DNA from: Pseudomonas sp.
GTDB taxonomy: Bacteria; Pseudomonadota; Gammaproteobacteria; Pseudomonadales; Pseudomonadaceae
Length of the DNA stretch: 5,623 bases
Direction: 5' to 3'
Assembly: GCA_003488145.1 (NCBI GenBank)
Contig: DNMQ01000274.1
Span: forward strand, 3,570 to 9,192
Shown here: positions 1-5,623 of the stretch, in pieces
How the letters are laid out: each line of letters begins with the position of its first letter
Position numbering within the stretch: the first letter of the stretch is position 1
Notes under the pieces: generated by a model
The model's database searches: none
What the model was told of the DNA's origin: nothing
The model's input: the letters and a program-made list of their open reading frames with translations, nothing else
Position numbers and translations under genes: made by a program

Positions 1-1040
1 AGGCAGTGCAGGCCGCGATCCGAGAGTAGATAAACCAGTTCGACCATGTGCGTATCGGCGGTCACCGAGACTACTGGCGAACTCATGATCGCGCGTAGCT
101 TGGTGCCGCGCAGGAAGTTCAGCTGACCGAAACTGAGCCGCCCGGGCCGCGGGTGGAAGTGCTTGAGCAGGTCCACCTGGGTGACGATGCCGACCAGCCG
201 ATGGTCGTCGCCCTGCACCACCGGCAGCGAGCGCAGCCGGTGCACCTGCAGGGTCTGCCAGGCCTGCTCGATGAAGGTATCCGGCGTGTGCCAGTACAGA
301 TCGCGTGACATCACGTGCGCCGCGGTGATCTCGCCCATGCTGCGCCGCAGGGCGTGCTTCTCGGTCTGCTTGATCAGTCGTTCGAGGTCGTCACGGGTGA
401 CGTCGACATACTCGCCGAATTCCTGCAGCGCCCGGTCAACGTCGTCATGGGTGAAGCTCATGCGCTCGCCCGGCGGCAGGTCGCGGGTGTGATGACTGTT
501 CTCGCGGCTCAGCCGCGGCTTCGGATAGGGATGCCCGGTCAGGTTGTTGTAGACCAGCGCGACCGTCACCAGGAGCGCCGAATAGAACAGCACTGGCCCG
601 ACCAGCGCGTAACCCAGCTGATGCAGCTCCGGGCTGCCCACCGCCGCCACCAGCGCCAGCGCGATGCTCGGCGGATGCAGGCAGCGCAGATAGAACAGAC
701 AGAGCAGCGACAGGCAAGCCGCCAGCGCCAGCGAGGCGATACTGGGCAAGCCGCTCATGCCCAGACTGATGCCGATCAGCGCCGCCAGCAGATTGCCAAC
801 CAGAACCGCCCATGGCTGGGCGAACGGGCTGGACGAGGCGACGAACACCAGCACCGCCGAGGCGCCGGCTGGCCCCATGATCTGCAGGGTCAACGAACTG
901 CCGACCAGCATGTAGCCGCTGCAGAACACCAGCGGCATGACGATGGCGACGCCGAGGGCGGCGCGCAACCACTCCTTCGGCGAAGCATTCAGCGGGGCGG
1001 GAAGGAACGAGCGAATCCAGAGGGCGAAAGAGTCGTGCAT
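1..1040 (-). CDS. HPP-family membrane protein with C-terminal CBS domains (3' end outside window)
   Basis: The reading frame runs from ATG at 1040 off the window start: 346 full codons and no stop. An N-terminal membrane domain of about four hydrophobic helices (residues ~27-165) carries the HPP-family signatures GPAGASAVLVF (56-66), PFAQPW (72-77), the name-giving HPP (122-124) and NNLTGHPYP (165-173). A polar linker follows. CBS domain 1 spans ~240-295 (HVMSRDL, LRSLPVV, LVGIVTQVDLL). CBS domain 2 begins at ~315 (LRAIMSSPVVSVTAD) and is cut at residue 346. HPP proteins of cyanobacteria and chloroplasts have been shown to transport nitrite. CBS pairs usually bind adenine nucleotides and gate the attached protein. 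The substrate here is inferred, not shown. The start is preceded by AGGA only 3 bases away (1047-1044), a close and modest ribosome binding site; the N-terminus WIRSFLPAPLNASPKEWLRA fits the family. The gene lies 95 bases after ccoN and may share its transcript. Confidence 0.88.
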   Translation of the reverse strand, partial: MHDSFALWIRSFLPAPLNASPKEWLRAALGVAIVMPLVFCSGYMLVGSSLTLQIMGPAGASAVLVFVASSSPFAQPWAVLVGNLLAALIGISLGMSGLPSIASLALAACLSLLCLFYLRCLHPPSIALALVAAVGSPELHQLGYALVGPVLFYSALLVTVALVYNNLTGHPYPKPRLSRENSHHTRDLPPGERMSFTHDDVDRALQEFGEYVDVTRDDLERLIKQTEKHALRRSMGEITAAHVMSRDLYWHTPDTFIEQAWQTLQVHRLRSLPVVQGDDHRLVGIVTQVDLLKHFHPRPGRLSFGQLNFLRGTKLRAIMSSPVVSVTADTHMVELVYLLSDRGLHC

Positions 1041-1068
1041 TGGTCCTGCTTGTGTCGAAATCGGAGAG

Positions 1069-1085
1069 ACCGCCCGGCGGGCGGT
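1069..1085. repeat. Perfect 7-bp inverted repeat in the ccoN-HPP gap
   Basis: ACCGCCC (1069-1075) and GGGCGGT (1079-1085) pair perfectly around a 3-base loop. In the direction of transcription (minus) no T-run follows, so it is not a standard Rho-independent terminator. It could be an attenuator, an mRNA-stabilising hairpin after ccoN, or a REP-like palindrome. Confidence 0.6.
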
Positions 1086-1089
1086 GGAG

Positions 1090-1107
1090 CGGTCCGTCCC
1101 TGGACCG
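1090..1107. repeat. Second hairpin in the ccoN-HPP gap
   Basis: CGGTCC (1090-1095) pairs with GGACCG (1102-1107) around a 6-base loop. It starts 4 bases after the neighbouring 7-bp palindrome. GTTTT follows on the plus strand, the wrong side for the minus-strand genes, so terminator function for ccoN is doubtful. The two hairpins together fill about 40 of the 95 intergenic bases. Confidence 0.5.
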
Positions 1108-1135
1108 GTTTTGAGCGAGATAGCTGCCCGGGCGT

Positions 1136-2578
1136 TCAGCTGGCCAGCAGCGGCGCTGCCTGCGGCACGCGCTCGTCGCGGCGGGTGCGCACGGTCAGCC
1201 AGGTGTTCAGCGCCATCAGCACCATGCCGCTGGCGAAGATGGCGCCGCCGGCCATGCGCACGATGTAGCCGGGATGGCTGGCTTCCAGCGCCTCGACGAA
1301 GGAATAGGTCAGCGTGCCGTCTTCGTTGATCGCCCGCCACATCAGGCCCTGGGTGATGCCGTTGACCCACATCGAGGCGATGTAGAGCACCGTGCCGATG
1401 GTCGCCAGCCAGAAGTGAGCATTGATCAGACCGATGCTGTGCATCTGCTCGCGCCCCCACAGCCGCGGAATCAGGTGGTACAGCGAGCCGATGGAGATCA
1501 TCGCCACCCAGCCCAGCGCCCCGGCGTGTACGTGGCCGATGGTCCAGTCGGTGTAGTGCGACAGCGCGTTGACCGTCTTGATCGCCATCATCGGGCCTTC
1601 GAAGGTCGACATGCCGTAGAACGCCAGCGAGACCACCAGGAAGCGCAGGATCGGGTCGGTGCGCAACTTATGCCAGGCACCGGAAAGGGTCATCATGCCG
1701 TTGATCATGCCGCCCCAGCTCGGCGCCAGCAGGATGATCGACATCACCATGCCCAGGCTCTGCGCCCAGTCCGGCAGCGCGGTGTAGTGCAGATGGTGCG
1801 GGCCGGCCCAGATGTAGATCGAGATGATCGCCCAGAAATGCACGATAGACAGACGGTACGAGTAGATCGGCCGCCCCGCCTGTTTGGGCACGAAGTAGTA
1901 CATCATCCCGAGAAAGCCGACCGAGAGGATGAAGCCCACCACGCTGTGCCCGTACCACCACTGCACCATCGCATCGGTGGCGCCCGAATACAGCGAGTAG
2001 GACTTGAGCGGCCCTACCGGCACCAGCGCGTGGTTGATGATGTGCACCATGCCGGTGACGATGATGAAGGCGCCGAAGAACCAGTTGCCGACATAGATGT
2101 GCCGGATGCGCCGGCGGGCGATGGTGCCGAAGAACAGATAGGCGTAGAGCACCCAGATCAGCGTCACCCAGAGTGCGATCGGCCACTCCATCTCGGCGTA
2201 TTCCTTGGACGTGGTGTAGCCCAGCGCGTAGCTGATCGGCATTGCCACGCAGGCTGCCTGCCAGCCCCAAAACACCAGCGCCGCCAGCCGATCGGAGATC
2301 AGCCGGGCATGGCTGGTGCGCTGAACGATGTAGAAGGACGAGGCGAACAACGCGCCGCCACCGAAGGCGAAGATCACCAGATTGGTGTGGATCGGTCGCA
2401 GCCGGCCGAAGCTGGTCCAGGGCAGGTCGAAGTTCAGCTGCGGCCACACCAGCTGAGCGGCGATGAATACGCCGAGGCCCATGCCGAGCACACCCCAGAC
2501 CAGCGTCATCAGGGTGAACTGGCGCACCACGTGGTAGTTGTAGGCAATCGGTTCGGGACTGTTGTGCAGTTCGCTCAT
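1136..2578 (-). CDS. ccoN: Orphan cbb3-type cytochrome c oxidase catalytic subunit I
   Basis: This 480-residue integral membrane protein is the heme-copper subunit that reduces O2 to water in cbb3 oxidases at the inner membrane. All catalytic residues are visible: H64 and H351 for the low-spin heme b; H211, H261 and H262 for CuB (WWYGH, GPHH); H349 for heme b3 (GHVHAG); Y255 (IYIWAGPHH), the tyrosine that in this family is cross-linked to the CuB histidine; and E327 (TFEGP). Length and N-terminus ([10 protein letters not shown]) match Pseudomonas CcoN when the start is ATG 2578. An in-frame ATG at 2701 would add 41 arginine-rich residues unlike the family, and no ribosome binding site precedes it. 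ATG 2578 itself has a weak site but overlaps the stop of a possible leader ORF. No ccoO, ccoQ or ccoP follows; the next gene is an HPP protein. Orphan CcoN isosubunits (ccoN3, ccoN4) are known in P. aeruginosa, where they combine with CcoO and CcoP made elsewhere. Which isoform this is cannot be told from sequence alone. Confidence 0.95.
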   Translation of the reverse strand: MSELHNSPEPIAYNYHVVRQFTLMTLVWGVLGMGLGVFIAAQLVWPQLNFDLPWTSFGRLRPIHTNLVIFAFGGGALFASSFYIVQRTSHARLISDRLAALVFWGWQAACVAMPISYALGYTTSKEYAEMEWPIALWVTLIWVLYAYLFFGTIARRRIRHIYVGNWFFGAFIIVTGMVHIINHALVPVGPLKSYSLYSGATDAMVQWWYGHSVVGFILSVGFLGMMYYFVPKQAGRPIYSYRLSIVHFWAIISIYIWAGPHHLHYTALPDWAQSLGMVMSIILLAPSWGGMINGMMTLSGAWHKLRTDPILRFLVVSLAFYGMSTFEGPMMAIKTVNALSHYTDWTIGHVHAGALGWVAMISIGSLYHLIPRLWGREQMHSIGLINAHFWLATIGTVLYIASMWVNGITQGLMWRAINEDGTLTYSFVEALEASHPGYIVRMAGGAIFASGMVLMALNTWLTVRTRRDERVPQAAPLLAS

Positions 2579-2670
2579 GCTCGCCAGGCGGCCGACGCGG
2601 GCGCCAGGGAACGAACATCGAGATCTGCCAGCGCAGCGCAGGCAATGGTCGACGGACCGGCACGCCGCAT
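2575..2670 (-). CDS. Possible 31-residue leader ORF coupled to ccoN
   Basis: ATG at 2670 opens 31 codons ending in TGA at 2577-2575, which overlaps the ccoN start as ATGA. The frame differs from both ccoN and its rejected N-terminal extension. AGGAGGAG (2688-2681), the strongest ribosome binding site in the window, lies 10 bases before this ATG and has no other good start to serve. The peptide begins [17 protein letters not shown] and ends PASAAWRA; it has no recognisable domain. Third-position GC is only about 60 percent, visibly lower than in ccoN, so the codon bias does not argue for a conserved protein. The likely role, if translated, is to deliver ribosomes to the weakly initiated ccoN start. 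This is inference; the spacing is somewhat long and the product may be dispensable. Confidence 0.45.
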   Translation of the reverse strand: MRRAGPSTIACAALADLDVRSLAPASAAWRA

Positions 2671-2680
2671 CCGCTCGCCG

Positions 2681-2688
2681 CTCCTCCT
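2681..2688 (-). promoter_or_regulatory. Strong Shine-Dalgarno sequence upstream of ccoN
   Basis: AGGAGGAG reads on the minus strand from 2688 to 2681. It is about 100 bases too far from ccoN ATG 2578 to act on it directly, and it lies downstream of ATG 2701, so it cannot serve that start. The ATG at 2670 is 10 bases downstream. This site is the main reason to suspect the leader ORF. Confidence 0.55.
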
Positions 2689-2756
2689 GGGATCGGTTCA
2701 TATCGAGCGCGGCGGATTGCCGCGCAGACGGAATGCGTGCGCATTGTCTGCGGCGC

Positions 2757-2815
2757 TTTAAATGTTATCTAACGAATAGTATTGCTCGATAAGCGCAATA
2801 TTTTTGCACCAACGA
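2757..2815 (-). promoter_or_regulatory. AT-rich putative promoter/operator region of ccoN
   Basis: This is the only clearly AT-rich stretch of the window, placed between the chemoreceptor stop and the ccoN leader, where a ccoN promoter is expected. It contains the inverted repeat TATTGC (2780-2785), nine bases, GCAATA (2795-2800), then a further TTGC at 2804-2807. TAACAT and TACTAT are possible minus-strand -10 elements, but neither has a convincing -35 at 17 bases. No TTGAT-N4-ATCAA box for ANR, FNR or DNR was found by eye. The dyad may be an operator for an unidentified regulator. Confidence 0.4.
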
Positions 2816-2847
2816 CATCACGAGCGAAAACGCGGGCGTCTGTACCA

Positions 2848-3957
2848 TCAGGCCGCGCGACTCGCCCCTTGCTCGTACTGATCGACCACGGCGGTGACGA
2901 TGCGCATCACCTCCAGGTTTGCTTCCTCCATCTGCCCCAGGTGGCGCAACGCGCTTTCCAGGGCGTCCTGAGCGAATGCATCCAGCGCCGCCTGCCCCTG
3001 GGCATGCACCGCCGTGTGGGGCCGCTCGATCTGCCGGAAGCAGTCCAGCGCCTGGATGTCGCGGTTGCCTTCGCCGTAATACCAGCGGCCGAAACGACAG
3101 TCGCGCTCGCTCGGCAGCTGTGGAATCGGCTGTGCCTGGTCGCTCAGCAGGTGGTTGTACACCACGAACTTCAGTGACAGCTCGTCGAGATTGGCCAGCT
3201 CGATGCCGGCACGGAAGGAAGACGCGGCGCTGCTGCCACGCATCGCCCCGGCCAGGTGATAGAGCGTACGCATCGCCTCGACCGCCACCTCGGTGGTTCG
3301 ACTGAAGCCCTTGGCGTGGCTGCCCTGCAGCTGGATGTAGTCATGCACATTGCGGATTTCGGCCTGCACTTCGCCAATCTTGCGCACGATGTCATCGGTC
3401 GCCAGCGCGGTCTTTTCCGCCAGGCTACGAATCTCCCCGGCGACAACCGCGAAACCACGCCCGGCCTCGCCGGCACGCGCCGCCTCGATCGCGGCATTCA
3501 GCGCCAGCAGGTTGGTCTGGCTGGCGATGCCGCTGATGAGATCGACGATGCCGTTGATCTCCTGCGAGCGCTCGGCAAGGGTATCGACCTTGCGCGAGGC
3601 CAGGCCGAGGCCGTCCTCCATCTCGGCGGCCTTGCCCTGCAGCTCGCCGAAATGCTTCTGGTTGCTCAGCGCCGCGGCGGCGACCTCGCCGGCACGGGCC
3701 TTGTTATCGCCCAACTGCCCGGTGAGGAACTCGAACGACTCGCCGAGATGGGCCACGGAGGTGCTGAAGCGAATCAGCCTTTCCGACACACCCCGGTAAT
3801 AGTCGAGCTGTCGCTGGCGCTGCTGGCTGGCAGCCTCTGCCGCCTGCAGCTGCTGCTCCAACGCGGCGACGCGCGCCGCCTGTTCGGCGTGACTGACCTG
3901 CAGCGCATTCAGCTCCTGCTCCAGGCGCGTCGCGCTGTTCTTCCACTTGAACCACAT
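2848..3957 (-). CDS. Soluble methyl-accepting chemotaxis protein with C-terminal CZB domain
   Basis: This 369-residue protein has no transmembrane segment or signal peptide. Residues ~8-55 are a glutamine- and alanine-rich coiled coil. Residues ~57-245 form the MCP signalling hairpin, with the highly conserved tip at 144-173 ([20 protein letters not shown], then GRGFAVVA), which in the family contacts CheA and CheW. Residues ~250-365 form a chemoreceptor zinc-binding (CZB) domain with the expected ligands H269 (YNHLL), C287 ([12 protein letters not shown]), H314 and H318 (RPHTAVH). There is no periplasmic, PAS or GAF sensor, so the CZB domain is probably the input. CZB domains, as in Helicobacter TlpD, hold zinc through a reactive cysteine and respond to zinc or oxidants such as HOCl. 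The start is supported by GAGG 8 bases upstream, which overlaps the stop codon of the SDR gene. The signalling hairpin appears shorter than in ordinary membrane MCPs. The output could be flagellar chemotaxis or another Che-type pathway. Confidence 0.93.
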   Translation of the reverse strand: MWFKWKNSATRLEQELNALQVSHAEQAARVAALEQQLQAAEAASQQRQRQLDYYRGVSERLIRFSTSVAHLGESFEFLTGQLGDNKARAGEVAAAALSNQKHFGELQGKAAEMEDGLGLASRKVDTLAERSQEINGIVDLISGIASQTNLLALNAAIEAARAGEAGRGFAVVAGEIRSLAEKTALATDDIVRKIGEVQAEIRNVHDYIQLQGSHAKGFSRTTEVAVEAMRTLYHLAGAMRGSSAASSFRAGIELANLDELSLKFVVYNHLLSDQAQPIPQLPSERDCRFGRWYYGEGNRDIQALDCFRQIERPHTAVHAQGQAALDAFAQDALESALRHLGQMEEANLEVMRIVTAVVDQYEQGASRAA

Positions 3958-3965
3958 GCACTACA

Positions 3966-3969
3966 CCTC
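3966..3969 (-). promoter_or_regulatory. Chemoreceptor ribosome binding site overlapping the SDR stop
   Basis: The minus strand reads TGAGGTG from 3970. TGA (3970-3968) ends the SDR gene, and GAGG (3969-3966) is the Shine-Dalgarno sequence, 8 bases before the chemoreceptor ATG at 3957. This fixes the start and implies translational coupling. Confidence 0.75.
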
Positions 3970-4711
3970 AGCTGACGGTGTAACCGTTATCCACCACCCA
4001 GTCCTGACCGAACACGCCGCGCGCGCCCTGGGACAGCTGGAACAGGATGACGTTGGCCACCGCCGCCGACTCGAGGAAATGCCCCGGCAACAGACGCTTG
4101 GTGACGCCCTCGGCGACCGCTTCGAGCTGATCGTCGTTGAGCCCCAGCGAGCCCCAGATGGCGGTGGCGGTCGGGCCGGGCGAAACCATGTTGATGCGTA
4201 CATCCAGCGGCGCGAACTCCACCGCCAGCGTGCGCGCCTGCGCCGCCAACGCCGCCTTGCTGGCGATGTAGGCCGCCAGCCCGGGGAAGGTCGAGCGGAT
4301 CAGGAAGGTGCCGACAAAGACCACCGAGGCCGGCTTGGCCAGCTCGGTGCGCAACGCAGCGAAGGTGTTCAGCGCACCGGCTCCATTGACCGCCCACTGC
4401 CGATCGAAGGCGGCCATGTCCAGGCCATCGGCCAGCTCGGCGATACCGGCGTTGGGCACCAGGTAGTGCACCGGTCCCATCTGCGCGGCACGGCGCGCCA
4501 GCTGGGCCAGATCTTCAGCCGAGGTGACATCGCCGCTCAGCCACTGCAGCTGGTCGGCGTGGGTTTCCAGCAGCGGTTCGAGACCGCCGATGCTGCGTGA
4601 CATCGCCAGCACCCGAGCACCGCGCTGCAGCAAGGCCGCGCACAACGCCAGACCGATTCCGGAACTGGCGCCGGTGACGACAGCCAGACGATCCTGAAAC
4701 TCGCTTTTCAT
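3968..4711 (-). CDS. Short-chain dehydrogenase/reductase (SDR, classical type)
   Basis: This 247-residue cytoplasmic NAD(P)-dependent oxidoreductase has the normal length and order of a classical SDR. It shows the Rossmann glycine motif TGASSGIG (13-20), D61-V62 at the adenine pocket, NAGIA (87-91), catalytic N109, the YxxxK pair Y148 and K152, the PGP segment (178-180), and a C-terminal GQDWVVDNG typical of the family. R39 after the second strand would favour NADP(H). The position of the catalytic serine, 13 residues before Y148, is T135 (VFVGTFLIR), a conservative but unusual change. The substrate cannot be told. Three ATG codons stand in a row (4717, 4714, 4711). GGAG directly abuts the first and is 6 bases from the third, so ATG 4711 is preferred. 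The open frame extends upstream to ATG 4744 without support. The stop lies inside the ribosome binding site of the chemoreceptor gene, 10 bases before its ATG, so the two form one transcription unit. Confidence 0.92.
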   Translation of the reverse strand: MKSEFQDRLAVVTGASSGIGLALCAALLQRGARVLAMSRSIGGLEPLLETHADQLQWLSGDVTSAEDLAQLARRAAQMGPVHYLVPNAGIAELADGLDMAAFDRQWAVNGAGALNTFAALRTELAKPASVVFVGTFLIRSTFPGLAAYIASKAALAAQARTLAVEFAPLDVRINMVSPGPTATAIWGSLGLNDDQLEAVAEGVTKRLLPGHFLESAAVANVILFQLSQGARGVFGQDWVVDNGYTVS

Positions 4712-4717
4712 CATCAT

Positions 4718-4721
4718 CTCC
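4718..4721 (-). promoter_or_regulatory. Ribosome binding site selecting the third of three tandem ATGs
   Basis: GGAG on the minus strand is followed without a gap by ATGATGATG. The first ATG has no spacing, the second 3 bases and the third (4711) 6 bases, so the third is the workable start. Confidence 0.65.
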
Positions 4722-4724
4722 GAG

Positions 4725-4740
4725 CTCGGCGCACGCCGAG
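4725..4740. repeat. Hairpin just upstream of the SDR ribosome binding site
   Basis: CTCGGCG (4725-4731) and CGCCGAG (4734-4740) are perfect 7-bp arms two bases apart; as RNA this is effectively a 6-bp stem with a 4-base loop. It ends three bases before GGAG in the transcript. It could modulate SDR translation or stabilise a processed 5' end. No T-run follows, so it is not a typical terminator for nnrS. Confidence 0.5.
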
Positions 4741-4746
4741 TCACAA

Positions 4747-4759
4747 GCCGCCTCGCGGC
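4747..4759. repeat. Short GC-rich hairpin in the nnrS-SDR gap
   Basis: GCCGC (4747-4751) pairs with GCGGC (4755-4759) around three bases. In the minus direction it is followed only by TTGTG, so at best it is a weak terminator after nnrS. With GGGCA/TGCCC at 4798-4809 and the hairpin at 4725-4740, it is one of three small palindromes in a 117-base gap. In GC-rich DNA some of these arise by chance. Confidence 0.3.
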
Positions 4760-4828
4760 AGCGGTTCTAAGGCTTGGTATTGACGAGCAGGCGCGACGGG
4801 CACCTGCCCCGGTGAAACGATTCGGTGC

Positions 4829-5623
4829 TCAGCCCGGATGGCCGTCGACCCGCGGTGCGACCAGCATCGGCGCGTAGCGCCAGACATACAGGGCGAAGGC
4901 CGCCGCCCAGCAGGCCGCCGCTAGCCACAGACCGCCGACCGGCCAGATGACGGAGAGAAATACCCGCGCGGCCGTGCCCAGATTGAACAGCACGAAGGCG
5001 CCAATGATGCCCGCCGGCAACTGCAGCGGCCGGCCGGTGTGGCCGAGGGTCACGCGGGCAATCATCGCCAGGATCAATCCGCCCATGGAGCCGACGCTCA
5101 GCGCATGCAGCGAAGGGCTGGACTGCGCCAGCAGACCGAAATGCCAGAGCGCCAGGCCGAATGCCGCGACCACTAGCCAGAGCATCGCCAAGTGCAGCGA
5201 CCAGAGCAGGCCGACCTTCCAGATGCCGTGGTCGTACCAGCGCGCCAGGCGCAGCAGATGGCCGATGCCGATGGCGACGAACAGCAGGCCCAGCAGCGGA
5301 TGCGGCTGCAGGGCGACGCCGAAGGCGTGCAGCAGCGCGACGATCCCGGTGCCCACCAGCAGGGCGACATCCAGCCAGACCCAGGGCTTGACCGCCTCGA
5401 CCTTGCCCAGGCCGCGCTGAGTGAAGAACGGAATCACCCGGCCGCCGATCAGCGCCATCAGCGCCGCGACCAGCCACAGCCCGGCGAGCACGCCCTGGCG
5501 CTGCAGCGCATCGTTGTCCTGCAGCAGGCCGACCAGGATCAGCACGTCCGCACCAAACATCAGCGTCAGTACCACCACGATCGGGTAATTACGCTTCTGC
5601 CGTACGGCCCAGAGCATCCGCGC
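4829..5623 (-). CDS. nnrS: NnrS family heme/copper membrane protein (5' end outside window)
   Basis: 264 residues are visible before TGA at 4831-4829, and the frame stays open to the window end. NnrS proteins are about 400 residues, so roughly the N-terminal third is missing. The part seen is very hydrophobic, with several transmembrane helices. It carries the family signatures GGRVIPFFTQRG (visible residues 60-71), RLARWYDHG (125-133), SLHLAMLWL (142-150), and HALSVGSMGG with IARVTLGHTGR (173-198), including conserved H173 and H195. NnrS is an inner-membrane protein containing heme and copper. It is usually controlled by NO-responsive regulators (NnrR, DNR, NsrR) and protects against nitrosative stress in several proteobacteria. 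An in-frame ATG at 5617 is internal, since it lies inside the conserved fold. The next gene, an SDR, begins after 117 bases; co-transcription is possible. Confidence 0.94.
   Translation of the reverse strand, partial: ARMLWAVRQKRNYPIVVVLTLMFGADVLILVGLLQDNDALQRQGVLAGLWLVAALMALIGGRVIPFFTQRGLGKVEAVKPWVWLDVALLVGTGIVALLHAFGVALQPHPLLGLLFVAIGIGHLLRLARWYDHGIWKVGLLWSLHLAMLWLVVAAFGLALWHFGLLAQSSPSLHALSVGSMGGLILAMIARVTLGHTGRPLQLPAGIIGAFVLFNLGTAARVFLSVIWPVGGLWLAAACWAAAFALYVWRYAPMLVAPRVDGHPG

Noticed and set aside
315..1268. A 317-codon plus-strand frame opposite the HPP gene
   Set aside because: It is rich in Gln, Arg and His, has no recognisable fold, and is fully explained as the complement of the HPP/CBS coding frame and the start of the ccoN shadow.
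2579..2701. N-terminal extension of CcoN to ATG 2701
   Set aside because: The extra 41 residues are arginine- and cysteine-rich and do not resemble any CcoN N-terminus. No ribosome binding site precedes 2701, and a strong one lies inside the extension.
1274..2761. A 495-codon open frame on the plus strand opposite ccoN
   Set aside because: It is antisense to a certain gene. Its product is dominated by His, Asp, Arg, Gln and Pro with no domain, the usual shadow of a GC-rich gene with strong third-position bias.
2780..2805. Rho-independent terminator on the plus strand (dyad followed by TTTTT)
   Set aside because: No plus-strand gene lies upstream. The stem is AT-rich and only 6 bp with a 9-base loop, and in the minus direction no T-run follows, so it does not end the chemoreceptor transcript either.
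2795..2812. Sigma-54-like promoter, minus-strand TTGGTGCAAAAATATTGC
   Set aside because: It looks like a -24/-12 element, but GG and GC are separated by 12 bases instead of 10.
2700..2850. ANR/FNR/DNR box ahead of ccoN
   Set aside because: It was looked for because of the gene content, but no TTGAT-N4-ATCAA or close variant is visible on either strand.

Overview
The window is a GC-rich piece of bacterial chromosome. All five main genes lie on the minus strand and are transcribed from high to low coordinates. The CcoN-type oxidase subunit, the NnrS protein and the codon use fit a gammaproteobacterium of the Pseudomonas/Stutzerimonas (P. stutzeri) kind. That assignment rests on recognising protein families by eye and was not tested by a search.

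In transcription order: (1) the C-terminal two thirds of nnrS (4829-5623, cut by the window end), a heme/copper membrane protein of the nitric-oxide response; (2) a short-chain dehydrogenase/reductase (3968-4711); (3) a soluble chemoreceptor with a C-terminal zinc-binding CZB domain (2848-3957); (4) a complete cbb3-type cytochrome c oxidase catalytic subunit, ccoN (1136-2578), with no ccoO, ccoQ or ccoP beside it; (5) an HPP-family membrane protein with CBS domains (1-1040, its 3' end cut by the window start).

The non-coding parts are short but structured. The SDR stop codon lies inside the ribosome binding site of the chemoreceptor, so these two genes are very probably co-translated. The 269-base gap before ccoN holds an AT-rich patch with an inverted repeat, a strong AGGAGGAG ribosome binding site, and a possible 31-codon leader ORF whose stop overlaps the ccoN start as ATGA. 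Back-to-back hairpins lie in the ccoN-HPP gap, and further hairpins lie in the nnrS-SDR gap.

Taken together, the locus looks like a respiratory and nitrosative-stress module. NnrS is tied to NO, HPP proteins in cyanobacteria and chloroplasts transport nitrite, an orphan CcoN can supply an alternative oxidase isoform, and CZB chemoreceptors respond to zinc or oxidants. The functional link between these genes is inferred from position and family knowledge; only the gene order and motifs are seen directly. I found no mobile element, CRISPR array, tRNA or rRNA, and no credible plus-strand gene.
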